A stretch of DNA of 64,000 nucleotides, taken from the NCBI RefSeq assembly GCF_014644535.1, contig NZ_BMKW01000002.1, forward strand, positions 335,034-399,033, read 5' to 3'. The position numbers and the translations under genes are program-made. Positions 16,853 to 24,781 of the stretch are shown here, in pieces. How positions within the stretch are numbered: position 1 is the stretch's first letter; each line of letters opens with the position of its first letter. Below the pieces are notes generated by a model. That model did no database searches. It was not told the DNA's origin and worked only from the letters and a program-made list of their open reading frames with translations. The DNA comes from Neoroseomonas lacus. Lineage in GTDB: Bacteria; Pseudomonadota; Alphaproteobacteria; Acetobacterales; Acetobacteraceae.

Positions 16853-18343
16853 ATGACCGCAGCCGCTGACCCCGACGCCATCGCCCTGCGCGACCGCTTC
16901 ATGCGCGCCTTCCCGGCGGTCGCGCTGGTCATTTTCCTCTCCGCCGTCGACCAGACCATCGTCGCGACCGCGCTGCCCGCCATCGCCGCCAGCATGGGGG
17001 GTATCGAGCGCACCTCCTGGATCCTGGTCGCCTATCTGGTGGCCGCCACCTGCGCGGCGCCGGTCTTCGGGCAATTGGGCGACGTATTCGGCCGGCGCAC
17101 CATGCTGTTCGGCGCGCTGGCGGTGTTCTTCGCCGGCTGCCTGGGCTGCGCGCTGTCAACGACGCTACCGGTGCTGGTCAGCGCGCGCATCGTGCAGGGA
17201 TTCGGCGGCGGCGCGCTGCTGACCCTCGCCCAGGCGCTGATCGGCGAGGCGGTGCCGCCGCGCGACCGTGGCCGCTACCAGGCGCGCATCGCCGGTTCCT
17301 ACGCCTTCGCCTCGGCCTTCGGGCCGGTCGCCGGCGGCTACCTGACCGAGGGCTTCGGCTGGCGCTCGGTGTTCCTGACGCTGCTGCCGCTGGCGGTGCT
17401 CTGCGCCGCGCTGGCGGTACGGCTGCCGCATGTCGAACCGGCGCGCCGGGGGGTGAGGCTGCGCTTCGACTGGAGCGGCCTCGGGCTGTTCGTGGTGATG
17501 GTGGCTTCGGCGCTGGTGGCGCTCGACCGGGCGCGACGGCTCGACCCGGCCTTGCTGCCGCTGGCTGGCGGGCTCGCCGTGCTGGCGTTGGTCGCCGGGG
17601 CGCTGCTGCTGCGGGTGGAGCGCGCGGCGCGCGACCCGCTGCTGCCGATCGCCGTCTTCGCCGAACCGTCGATCTGGCGTTCCTACGCGGTCTCGGCCTG
17701 CGTAGTGGGCGCACAGGTGGGCGTGGTCTCCTTCTTGCCGGTCTGGTTGCAGACGGTGCGCGGCCTGGCGCCGGGCCAGTCGGGGCTGATGTTGCTGGCG
17801 ATGTCAGTGGGGGGTGCCTCGGGGGCCTTCTTCGCCGGGCGGATGGTGGCGCGCAGCGGCCATGGCATGCGCTGGCCGGCCATGCTCCTGCCGGTCGGCA
17901 GCGCGATCTGGGCGGGCCTCGCCGCCTACGCGCCGGACCTGCCGCTGACCGCCTTCGTCCCGCTGCTCGCCGCTGCCTCCTTCTGTTCGGGAAGTTCCTT
18001 CCCCGTGGTGCAGGTCACGGTTCAGACGGCGGCGGGGCGCGAGAGGCTTGGCGCCGCCTCGGCCGGGGTCGCCTTCTCGCGCAGTATCGGCGCGGCGACG
18101 GGCACGGCGCTGATCGCCGCCATCGTTTTCGCTGCCATCAGCCTGTCCGGCCCGGGGACGGCGCCGGCCTTCCAACGTCTGGTGGCGGAGGGCTCGGGCT
18201 TCGTCGCCGCGATGGGGCCGGAAGCGGCGGCCGTGCTGCGCACCGAGTTGGCCGAGGCGTTCCGCATGCTGTTCGTCTGCGCCGCGGTGCTGACGGCGGC
18301 CGGTGCGGTCTTTGCCCGGCGCGTGCCATTGCAGCGGTTCTAG
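16853..18343 (+). CDS. MFS drug exporter, DHA2 (14-helix, EmrB/QacA) family
   Basis: The 496-residue integral membrane protein has about 14 hydrophobic helices. Family motifs are visible: motif D1 at helix 1 (LSAVDQTIVATALPAIAASM, ~30-49), motif A in loop 2-3 (GQLGDVFGRRTMLFGALAVF, ~77-96), motif B in helix 4 (ARIVQGFGGGALLTL) and motif C-like text in helix 5 (GSYAFASAFGPVAGGYLTEG). It should export drugs or other amphiphilic compounds by proton antiport. No adjacent membrane-fusion protein or regulator is seen. A family 2 repeat begins at its stop codon. Confidence 0.92.
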   Translation: MTAAADPDAIALRDRFMRAFPAVALVIFLSAVDQTIVATALPAIAASMGGIERTSWILVAYLVAATCAAPVFGQLGDVFGRRTMLFGALAVFFAGCLGCALSTTLPVLVSARIVQGFGGGALLTLAQALIGEAVPPRDRGRYQARIAGSYAFASAFGPVAGGYLTEGFGWRSVFLTLLPLAVLCAALAVRLPHVEPARRGVRLRFDWSGLGLFVVMVASALVALDRARRLDPALLPLAGGLAVLALVAGALLLRVERAARDPLLPIAVFAEPSIWRSYAVSACVVGAQVGVVSFLPVWLQTVRGLAPGQSGLMLLAMSVGGASGAFFAGRMVARSGHGMRWPAMLLPVGSAIWAGLAAYAPDLPLTAFVPLLAAASFCSGSSFPVVQVTVQTAAGRERLGAASAGVAFSRSIGAATGTALIAAIVFAAISLSGPGTAPAFQRLVAEGSGFVAAMGPEAAAVLRTELAEAFRMLFVCAAVLTAAGAVFARRVPLQRF

Positions 18344-18454
18344 AGCGGCTTCCAATCAGCCTGCACCGGGTCGCATCCGACCGGATCCGGGATGACCGGC
18401 CTGGCGGGGGTGCGGGCCGGGGTGCCGCATCCGCCGGGTCGGAAACCGCTTCTA
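18341..18454. repeat. Short intergenic repeat, family 2, copy d (diverged)
   Basis: The gap between the exporter and proC is bounded by TAGAGCGGCTTCC (18341-18353, overlapping the stop) and the inverse GGAAACCGCTTCTA (18441-18454), an imperfect long-range dyad. Between them are shorter dyads (for example around GGATCCGG). It resembles the outer arms of copy a. Confidence 0.5.
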
Positions 18455-18487
18455 GCCGCCGGCCATCGACGCTCCTAGGGTATTGCC

Positions 18488-19300
18488 ATGAACGAGACCC
18501 TCCCTGACCTCCTTCTGATCGGCTGTGGCAAGATGGGCGGCGCCATGCTGTCCGGCTGGCTCGAACGCGGCCTGTCGCGCGCCGTGGTGGTGGAGCCGTA
18601 CGCGCCGGCCGCCGAGGCCTTCGCCGGGCGCGCCACCATCGTGCCGGACGCCGCCTCGATCCCCGCCGATTTCCGCCCCGCCGCGGTGATCCTCGCGATC
18701 AAGCCGCAGGAAGCGCCGGCCACGCTGCCCGCCTTCGCCCGCTTCGCGACCGGGGAGACACTGTTCGTCTCGATCATGGCCGGGCGCTCGGTCGCCTCGA
18801 TGCGTGCCGCGCTCGGTGCGCAGGCAGCGGTGGTGCGCGCCATGCCGAACACCCCCGCCGCGGTGCGCCAGGGTTTCACCGCCGCCTTCCCCGCCGCCGG
18901 CGTGACGGAAAACCAGAAGGCCCTGGCCGATGCCCTGCTCCAGGCGGTGGGCGAGGTCGCCTGGGTCACCGAGGAGGACCAGATCAACCCGGTCACCGCC
19001 GTCTCGGGTGGTGGCCCGGCCTATGTCTTCCTGCTCGCCGAGGTGATGGAGAAGGCAGCGATCGAACAGGGCCTGCCGCCCGACCTCGCCCGGCGCATGG
19101 CGCGTGCGACCGTCGCCGGGTCCGGCGCGCTGCTCGCCGCCAGCACGCAGGATGCGGCGGACCTCCGCAAGGCCGTGACCAGCCCCAAGGGCACCACCGA
19201 ACGCGCGCTCGCGGTGCTCATGGAGCCCGATGCTTGGCCGGCGGCGATGTCGAAGGCGATCCAGGCCGCGACCGATCGCGCCCGCGAACTGGCGGGTTGA
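18488..19300 (+). CDS. proC: Pyrroline-5-carboxylate reductase
   Basis: It reduces pyrroline-5-carboxylate to proline with NAD(P)H, the last step of proline synthesis. The 270 residues show the N-terminal Rossmann fold (LLLIGCGKMGGAMLSGWLER, ~9-28), the AIKPQEAPATLP region, RAMPNTPAAVRQG, and the dimerisation/catalytic domain with NPVTAVSGGGPAYVFLLAEV (~161-180) and LRKAVTSPKGTTERALAVL, which contains the family signature. It is followed 25 bases later by a TetR-like regulator in the same direction; a shared transcript is possible. Confidence 0.95.
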   Translation: MNETLPDLLLIGCGKMGGAMLSGWLERGLSRAVVVEPYAPAAEAFAGRATIVPDAASIPADFRPAAVILAIKPQEAPATLPAFARFATGETLFVSIMAGRSVASMRAALGAQAAVVRAMPNTPAAVRQGFTAAFPAAGVTENQKALADALLQAVGEVAWVTEEDQINPVTAVSGGGPAYVFLLAEVMEKAAIEQGLPPDLARRMARATVAGSGALLAASTQDAADLRKAVTSPKGTTERALAVLMEPDAWPAAMSKAIQAATDRARELAG

Positions 19301-19325
19301 CCCCGTCACCCCATATGCTGCCCCC

Positions 19326-19934
19326 ATGAGCGAGACCGAAGACGACACCGTGATCGCGGCGCTGTGGCGCGTCATCGCGGCGCATGGATGGTGCGGCCTG
19401 ACCATGGGGCGCCTCGCGGCGGAGGCCGGCCTGCCGTTGTCGCTTCTGCGCGAACGCTTCCCCAGCCGGCTCGACCTGCTGGTGCTGCACGGCCGCGTGG
19501 TGGACCGGGCCGTGCTGGCCGGCACCATCCCCGGCCAGGGAGGCCTCGCGCGTGACCGGCTGTTCGACGTGCTGATGCGGCGGCTCGATGCCATGCAGTC
19601 GCATCGCACCGGCATCCTGCGCTTCCTGCGCGATGTGCCGCGCGACCCGGGGCTTGCCGCGCTGCTCGCCCCGCACTTGGCGCTGTCAATGCGCTGGATG
19701 CTGGATGCGGCCGAGGTCGAGGCCGATGCCGGGCTACGGCGCCTGCTGGCCCTTGGGCTGGTCGGCGTCTGGGGCGGTACGGTGCGCGCCTGGGCCGAGG
19801 ATGACAGCGAGGATCTCGGCCACAGCATGGCCGCGCTCGACCGCCTGCTGGACCGTGCGGGGCAGGTCGCGCGGACCTTCCGGCTGTTGCCCGCCGAGGC
19901 GGCGCCGGCGGCGGAGGCCCCGGCCGAGGCCTGA
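19326..19934 (+). CDS. TetR-like transcriptional regulator (COQ9-like C-terminus possible)
   Basis: The 202-residue protein has an N-terminal helix-turn-helix of TetR type: VIAALWRVIAAHGWCGLTMG then RLAAEAGLPLSLLRERFPSR (~10-50), with the conserved L-x-x-R-F-P in place of the usual Y-x-Y-F. The remaining helical domain (MRRLDAMQSHRTGILRFLRD, RRLLALGLVGVWGGTVRAWA) resembles COQ9/TetR-like proteins. The DNA target is unknown; the phasin gene downstream (167 bases away) is a candidate by position only. The ATG at 19326 is chosen because it starts shortly before the first helix. Confidence 0.75.
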   Translation: MSETEDDTVIAALWRVIAAHGWCGLTMGRLAAEAGLPLSLLRERFPSRLDLLVLHGRVVDRAVLAGTIPGQGGLARDRLFDVLMRRLDAMQSHRTGILRFLRDVPRDPGLAALLAPHLALSMRWMLDAAEVEADAGLRRLLALGLVGVWGGTVRAWAEDDSEDLGHSMAALDRLLDRAGQVARTFRLLPAEAAPAAEAPAEA

Positions 19935-20101
19935 CCCGCCACGTGCCACGGGGCGCATCCGCGTCGGCGGCCTCAAGCCTTCGGGCCGCGCCCGTCCGAC
20001 CGTGCAGGGCGTCATGGCCTGGAATGCATGACACATGCCGTTCATGATGCAGTGCGGCGAAATTGGGTCTAGGCTGTCTCCGCAACGCGCGGGAGCAGGC
20101 G

Positions 20102-20530
20102 ATGTCTGACAAATTCGGTTTCAAGCCCGATTTCGACATGATGAAGACGCTCGGGGAGTTCCGCATGCCGGCGCTGCCCAACATGGAAGCGCTGGCGGCC
20201 GCCCAGCGACGCAATATCGAGGCGCTGTCCACCGCCAACCGCGTCGCGCTGGAAGGCGCGCAGGCGGTCGCGCGGCGGCACATGGAGATCATGCAGAACT
20301 CGGTCACCGAGATGACCGAGATGATGAAGGCCTTCTCCACCGCCGATGCCCCGCAGGACAAGGCGTCCAAGCAGGCCGAGATCGCCAAGCTCACCTATGA
20401 GAAGGCGGTGGGCAACCTGCAGGAGATCGCCGACCTCATCCAGAAGTCGAACGCCGAGGCGCTCTCCGTGCTGAACAAGCGCTTCGCCGAGGCGATGGAT
20501 GAGGTGAAGGGCCTCGTCACAAAGGGCTGA
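20102..20530 (+). CDS. Phasin family protein
   Basis: The 142-residue protein matches the phasin family, which coats polyhydroxyalkanoate granules. Helical, Ala-rich text includes MEALAAAQRRNIEALSTANR (~28-47) followed by GAQAVARRHMEIMQNSVTEM, then DKASKQAEIAKLTYEKAVGN and LIQKSNAEALSVLNKRFAEA. A ribosome binding site (GGGAGCAGG) precedes the ATG at 20102. No polymerase or depolymerase gene is in the window, so the link to polyester storage rests on the family alone. Confidence 0.88.
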   Translation: MSDKFGFKPDFDMMKTLGEFRMPALPNMEALAAAQRRNIEALSTANRVALEGAQAVARRHMEIMQNSVTEMTEMMKAFSTADAPQDKASKQAEIAKLTYEKAVGNLQEIADLIQKSNAEALSVLNKRFAEAMDEVKGLVTKG

Positions 20531-20744
20531 ATGCCCGGCCGGCATGTGCAGCACGGCGCGTGCCGGCAGCGTCATGGCAGCCATTTCGGGTCGGGCATCG
20601 CCGCCGGTACGGCGGCGCCTATCCGCACGGCAGCTGTCCTACCGGTCGGGCACTGGCCCAGTGCCGCGGCCGACAAGGCGCCCCTGCGCGTCATTGCGGC
20701 GCCAGCCGTCGCCGCTGCGCTCGATGCGCCCGGTGCTGCGGCCC

Positions 20745-20764
20745 GAGGAATCATGAGGAATCAT
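20745..20764. repeat. Perfect 10-bp tandem duplication that truncates the repeat protein
   Basis: GAGGAATCAT occurs twice in direct succession (20745-20754, 20755-20764). On the coding (minus) strand this is ATGATTCCTC twice, and the second unit shifts the frame so that Y-D-S-S is followed by a stop. Removing one unit restores [10 protein letters not shown]-type repeat text in frame down to a stop at 20639. Confidence 0.85.
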
Positions 20765-21095
20765 ACAGCCGCGCACGATCCCCCGACCATTCCGTGCGCC
20801 CCACCGAACGCCCCGATGAATCATAGTGGCGCAGCGTATCGCCGCGCTGTTCGCTGCGGCCCTGCGACCGGCCGGCCGCGTCGTAGCGGCGCGTGGTGTC
20901 GCGCCGCGTCTCGGTCCGTCCGGTGAGCCGGCCCGCGGCGTCGTATTGCCGCTGGGTTCCCTGCCCTTCGGCCCGGCCAACGGAACGGCCCGACGAGTCG
21001 TATTGCCGGCCCACCTGCGCCGCGACGCCGCCCGGCGCGGTGACCAGCGCGGCCAGCACCAGGAAATAGGCGAAGCGGTTGATGGTGGCGGGCAT
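20751..21095 (-). CDS. Secreted tandem-repeat protein, truncated by frameshift
   Basis: The 114-residue product has a Sec signal peptide ([20 protein letters not shown], cleavage after AAQ near 27) and then four repeats of about 20 residues, each starting Y-D-S/A-S/A-G-R and ending in a short charged segment ([76 protein letters not shown]). It stops just inside a fifth repeat. Beyond the stop the next frame carries on the same pattern (SSGRSTGRIERSGDGWRRND) to a stop at 20639, so the ancestral protein had about 148 residues. The repeats resemble RHS/YD-like or protease-resistant envelope repeats, but no function is known. Convergent with the phasin gene. Confidence 0.8.
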   Translation of the reverse strand: MPATINRFAYFLVLAALVTAPGGVAAQVGRQYDSSGRSVGRAEGQGTQRQYDAAGRLTGRTETRRDTTRRYDAAGRSQGRSEQRGDTLRHYDSSGRSVGRTEWSGDRARLYDSS

Positions 21096-21236
21096 GAAGG
21101 GTCCTCCGTCCCAACAAAGTCGCGTCAGGCTGCGGCGGAGATATGGCCATCTGATTTACACAATCGCGTCACGTTGCTACCAACCGCCCGCCCTTCTGCC
21201 ACCGTCGCCTCCGCGGCGCCCGGAGCCCCCCCGGCC

Positions 21237-22169
21237 ATGAAAATTGTCGCCTGCAACAGCAACCGGCCGCTGGCCGAGGCGGTCGCCGCCGCCTGCGGAA
21301 TACCGCTGACCAACGCCTCGGTCCGCCGTTTCGCCGATATGGAGGTGTTCGTGGAGATCCACGAGAACATCCGCGGCGAGGATGTCTTCGTGGTGCAGTC
21401 CACCAGCTACCCGGCGAATGACAACCTGCTCGAACTGCTGATCACCCTTGATGCGCTGAAGCGGTCCTCCGCGCGGCGCATCACGGCGGTGATCCCGTAT
21501 TTTGGCTATGCCCGGCAGGATCGGAAATCCGGTCCCCGCACGCCGATCAGCGCCAAGCTGGTGGCCAACCTGATCACCGCCGCGGGCGCCAACCGCGTGC
21601 TGACGATGGATCTGCACGCCGCGCAGATCCAGGGCTTCTTCGACATCCCGGTCGACAACCTCTTTGCCGCGCCGCTGTTCTCGCGCGACATCCAGGAACG
21701 CTACGCCGGCCGCGAATTGATGATCGTCTCGCCCGACGTCGGCGGCGTGGTGCGTGCGCGCGCGATCGCGGCACGGCTTGGCGTCGATCTTGCCATCATC
21801 GACAAGCGGCGCCCGCGCGCCGGCGTGTCGGAAGTGATGAACGTGATCGGCGAGGTCGAAGGCCGCCACTGCCTGCTGGTCGATGACATCGTCGATTCCG
21901 GCGGTACGCTGTGCAACGCCGCCGAGGCGCTGCTGAAGAACGGCGCGCAGTCGGTCGGCGTCTATGTGACGCATGGCGTCTTCTCGGGCGGCGCCGTCGC
22001 GCGGATCGGCGCCGCACCGATTGAGATGATGACGGTGACCGACTCGATCCAGGCGACCGAGGCGGTGCGCGTCTCGCGCAACCTGCGCCAGCTCACCATC
22101 GCGCCGCTGCTCGCCGAGGCGATGAAGCGGATCAGCGAGGAATCGTCGGTCTCGTCGCTGTTCAACTGA
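21237..22169 (+). CDS. prs: Ribose-phosphate pyrophosphokinase (PRPP synthase)
   Basis: It makes PRPP from ribose-5-phosphate and ATP for nucleotide, histidine and tryptophan synthesis. The 310 residues match class I enzymes: [60 protein letters not shown] (~85-104, ATP-binding flexible loop), [16 protein letters not shown], and the PRPP-binding loop [20 protein letters not shown] (~213-232). The ATG at 21237 fits the family start; upstream in-frame codons run antisense to the repeat protein. A very strong hairpin follows the stop. Confidence 0.95.
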   Translation: MKIVACNSNRPLAEAVAAACGIPLTNASVRRFADMEVFVEIHENIRGEDVFVVQSTSYPANDNLLELLITLDALKRSSARRITAVIPYFGYARQDRKSGPRTPISAKLVANLITAAGANRVLTMDLHAAQIQGFFDIPVDNLFAAPLFSRDIQERYAGRELMIVSPDVGGVVRARAIAARLGVDLAIIDKRRPRAGVSEVMNVIGEVEGRHCLLVDDIVDSGGTLCNAAEALLKNGAQSVGVYVTHGVFSGGAVARIGAAPIEMMTVTDSIQATEAVRVSRNLRQLTIAPLLAEAMKRISEESSVSSLFN

Positions 22170-22207
22170 GCCGGATCGGCGGGCGCCGCTTCTGCGTGCC
22201 GCAACAA

Positions 22208-22236
22208 GGTTTGGAGGGGCTCTGCCCCTCCAAACC
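22208..22236 (+). terminator. Terminator-like hairpin after prs
   Basis: GGTTTGGAGGGGC, loop TCT, GCCCCTCCAAACC make a perfect 13-bp stem 39 bases after the prs stop. It is the outer hairpin of repeat copy E. There is no T-run. Confidence 0.65.
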
Positions 22237-22425
22237 ACCCCGCGAAATGACAGTGTCATTTAGAATGCCATGTTTGGCACGGGCATCATCGGCATGCTGC
22301 CCCCGCGTCGCACGCACCCTGCGCCAAGGCATTGATGCCGAGCATCAGGTATTGGTGTCCCGACGCCCATAGGCCTTTGATGGGGAGAGCCCGAGAGCGG
22401 CAAAGCCCATCTCGTCCGGGCAGCC
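22208..22425. repeat. Bi-lobed intergenic repeat, family 1, copy E
   Basis: Left lobe: the 13-bp stem at 22208-22236, CACCCCGCG, and the palindrome AAATGACA-G-TGTCATTT (22245-22261), as in copy D but inverted. Right lobe (22345-22425): CAGGTATTGGTGTCC, CCATAGGCCTTTGATGGGGA, and a degraded hairpin AGAGCGGCAAAGCCCATCTC. It fills the gap between prs and the methyltransferase gene. Confidence 0.72.
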
Positions 22426-22450
22426 TCCATCACCCCATCCCACGCGCGCC

Positions 22451-23050
22451 ATGAACCCAGCCGACACCATCATCGACCTCTACACCCGCCACGGCCTCGC
22501 CTGGGTTGCCATGCGCGGCACCGCGGCCGCCGAAGGCGCCTGGCCTGCCCGCTTCATGGCCCTGCTGCCACCGGGCGGAACTGTGCTCGACCTCGGCTGC
22601 GGCGGTGGCGAGCCGATCGCCGGCACGCTGGTCCGCGCCGGCCACCCGGTCACCGGCCTCGATGCCTCCCCGCCGCTGCTCGCCCTCGCGCGCGAACGCC
22701 ACCCGGCACAGCAATGGATCCTCGGCGACATGCGCGAACTCGCGCTCGGCCGGACCTTCGACGGGCTGGTCGCCTGGGACAGTTTCTTCCACCTCGACCA
22801 TGACGCGCAGCGCGCCATGTTCCCCCGCTTCGCCGCCCATGCCGCGCCGCGCGCCGCGCTGATGTTCACCTCGGGCCCGTCGCATGGCATCGCGCTGGGA
22901 AGCTTCGCCGACGAGACGTTGTTTCATGCGAGCCTCGACCCGGCGGAATACCGCGCCCTACTGGCCGCGCAGGGATTCGCCGTGATGGATCATGTGCCCG
23001 AGGACCCGTCCTGTGGCGGCCGCACCGTATGGCTCGCCCAGCGCGGATGA
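22451..23050 (+). CDS. Class I SAM-dependent methyltransferase
   Basis: The 199-residue protein has the full Rossmann methyltransferase core: motif I VLDLGCGGGEPIAGTLVRAG (~46-65), motif II VTGLDASPPLLALARER, motif III WILGDMRELALGRTFDGLVA and motif IV WDSFFHLDHDAQRAMF. The C-terminal part (MFTSGPSHGIALGSFADETL, SLDPAEYRALLAAQGFAVMD) is typical of small-molecule methyltransferases. The substrate cannot be told. It lies 74 bases upstream of the GST operon in the same direction. Confidence 0.88.
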   Translation: MNPADTIIDLYTRHGLAWVAMRGTAAAEGAWPARFMALLPPGGTVLDLGCGGGEPIAGTLVRAGHPVTGLDASPPLLALARERHPAQQWILGDMRELALGRTFDGLVAWDSFFHLDHDAQRAMFPRFAAHAAPRAALMFTSGPSHGIALGSFADETLFHASLDPAEYRALLAAQGFAVMDHVPEDPSCGGRTVWLAQRG

Positions 23051-23124
23051 CCGCCTTGCCAAGCCTTCCCAGCGGCCCGATCTTCCCGCCGGGCCGCCTT
23101 GCGCGGATACGGAAGGAACACGGC

Positions 23125-23742
23125 ATGAAGCTCTACTATTCACCCGGCGCCTGCTCGATCGGCATCCATGTACTGCTCGAGGAGATCGGCGCGCCGTATG
23201 AGGCCGTGCTGGTCAACCTGCGCGAGGGCGCGCAGTTCAAGCCGGAATTCACCGGCGTCAACCCGAAGTCGAAGGTCCCAACCCTCGAACGCGACGATGG
23301 TTCGGTGATGACCGAATACCCCGCCATCGCCTTCTGGCTCGCCTCCCGCTTCCCGACCGCGGGGCTGATGCCGGCAGGGATGGACGCCCAGGCGCGGGCC
23401 CTGGAATGCGCTGACTACTGTGTCGCGACGATGCACATGCAGGGCTTCTCCCGTATGTTCCGCCCGTCCAACTTCGCCCCCTCCGAAGCCGATGCCGAGG
23501 CGGTGAAGGCACGCGGCGCCGAGATCTTCTCCAAGGGCCTGGCGCTGATGGACAAGGCGCTGGAGGGCAAGGAATGGCTCGCCGGCACCTATTCCTTCGC
23601 CGACAGCGCGCTGTTCTATGTCTCCTTCTGGTGGAACGGCCGCATGGGCAAGGAATTGCCGGCCAATGTCGCGGCGCACTTCGCGCGCATGAAGGCGCGG
23701 CCCGCCGTGCAGCGCGTGCTGGCGGCCGAAGGCCTGGCGTGA
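23125..23742 (+). CDS. Glutathione S-transferase family protein
   Basis: The 205-residue protein has a thioredoxin-like N-terminal domain beginning MKLYYSPGACSIGIHVLLEE, with Ser/Cys near residue 9-11 in the catalytic position of beta-class enzymes, NPKSKVPTLERDDGSVMTEY (cis-Pro and E-S/T-like glutathione contact, ~50-70) and a helical C-terminal domain with WLAGTYSFADSALFYVSFWW (the conserved D-x-x-L/F N-capping motif). AAGGAACACGGC precedes the ATG at 23125. Its stop overlaps the next start (GTGA), so it is the first gene of a four-gene overlapping operon to 25359. Confidence 0.9.
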   Translation: MKLYYSPGACSIGIHVLLEEIGAPYEAVLVNLREGAQFKPEFTGVNPKSKVPTLERDDGSVMTEYPAIAFWLASRFPTAGLMPAGMDAQARALECADYCVATMHMQGFSRMFRPSNFAPSEADAEAVKARGAEIFSKGLALMDKALEGKEWLAGTYSFADSALFYVSFWWNGRMGKELPANVAAHFARMKARPAVQRVLAAEGLA

Positions 23743-24137
23743 ACGACACGCCCTTCGCGATCATCGGCCATCCCGGCCCCGGTGAGCGCCGCCCCTTCAG
23801 CCGGGCGACGCGCGCCGGTGGCCTGGTGTTCGTGTCGGGGCATTCCGCTCCGCACGACCCGGCCACCGGCATCGACCGCGGTGCAACCGCCGCCGAGCAG
23901 ACGCGCAACGCCCTAGCTATGGTGGACAGCATCCTGCGCGAAGCGGGCAGCAGCCTCGACCGCGCCGTGCAGGTGACCATGCTGATCACCGACCCGGCCG
24001 ACTATGCCGAGTGCAACGCCGAATATGTGACGCATTTCCCGAACGGCCTGCCAGCGCGCCACACCGCGCGTTTCGGCGTGCCGACCGAGGCGAAGGTCGC
24101 CTTCGCCTGCATCGCCCTAGCCGGAGACGCGTCATGA
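23739..24137 (+). CDS. RidA family (YjgF/YER057c/UK114) protein
   Basis: The 132-residue protein starts with a GTG that overlaps the stop of the GST gene. RidA-type proteins hydrolyse reactive enamine/imine intermediates or act as related deaminases. Visible family text: PFSRATRAGGLVFVSGHSAP (~19-38), NALAMVDSILREAGSSLDRA, VQVTMLITDPADYAECNAEY and the final PARHTARFGVPTEAKVAFAC. In this last part the usual catalytic Arg of P-A-R-x-x lies at ~112. The internal position in a GST operon suggests a detoxification role; the substrate is unknown. Confidence 0.88.
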   Translation: MNDTPFAIIGHPGPGERRPFSRATRAGGLVFVSGHSAPHDPATGIDRGATAAEQTRNALAMVDSILREAGSSLDRAVQVTMLITDPADYAECNAEYVTHFPNGLPARHTARFGVPTEAKVAFACIALAGDAS

Positions 24138-24781
24138 CCAGGCCGATCCTGTGGACCTCGACCCACACCAGCGGGACCATCGTGCACCAGATGGCCGCGG
24201 CCTCCGGGCTCGACATCGACGTGCGCTTCATCAGCCTGCGCCAAGGCGAGCACAAGACGGCCGACTACCTTGCCATCAACCCGAAGGGCGAGGTCGCGGC
24301 CCTGCAATTGCCCGGTGCCGGCGTGACCATCACCGAAATCCCCGCCATGGCGCTGTGGCTCGCCGAGGCCGCCCCGGCGTCGGGCCTGCTGCCCATCGAC
24401 CCGCTCGGCCGGGCGAAGGGCATGGAATGGCTCGCCTGGTGCCATTTCCGCATGGCCAATACCTTCACCCTCGCCTTCCAGGCCAAGCGCCTGACCGGCG
24501 GGGATGAAGCCGCCGCCGCCGCATTGCGCGCCACCGCCACGACCCGCGCGCGCGCGGCGCTGGTCTTCGCCGAGGCGCAGCTCGCCAAACAGTCGAATGG
24601 CACGATCCTCGGCACGACGCAGGTGAGTGCGGCCGACATCTTCCTCGCCGCGATACTGCGTTTCGCGGGCTTCCTCGCCGTGCCGACGGATGACCTCACC
24701 CACCTCACCGCCCTCGGCACCAAGGTCGCCGCCGTGCCCGCCATTGCCGCCGCCATCGCGCGGGAACAGGAGATCGGATGA
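24134..24781 (+). CDS. Second glutathione S-transferase family protein
   Basis: The 215-residue protein begins at an ATG that overlaps the RidA stop (ATGA). The N-terminal thioredoxin-like domain is ILWTSTHTSGTIVHQMAAAS (~5-24), with SLRQGEHKTADYLAINPKGE and the Pro replaced region VAALQLPGAGVTITEIPAMA. The cis-Pro expected before the beta-3 strand (usually K-V-P) is not obvious, so glutathione binding may be altered. The C-terminal domain includes GTILGTTQVSAADIFLAAIL with the conserved Asp. It differs clearly from the GST at 23125 and is not a recent duplicate. Confidence 0.83.
   Translation: MTRPILWTSTHTSGTIVHQMAAASGLDIDVRFISLRQGEHKTADYLAINPKGEVAALQLPGAGVTITEIPAMALWLAEAAPASGLLPIDPLGRAKGMEWLAWCHFRMANTFTLAFQAKRLTGGDEAAAAALRATATTRARAALVFAEAQLAKQSNGTILGTTQVSAADIFLAAILRFAGFLAVPTDDLTHLTALGTKVAAVPAIAAAIAREQEIG

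Noticed and set aside
20745-20764. Programmed ribosomal frameshift in the repeat protein
   Set aside because: No slippery heptamer is present; a perfect 10-bp duplication explains the frame change fully.
4578-22425. CRISPR array built from the recurring hairpin sequences
   Set aside because: Copies are kilobases apart, differ in length and are paired inverted repeats; there are no regular spacers and no cas genes.
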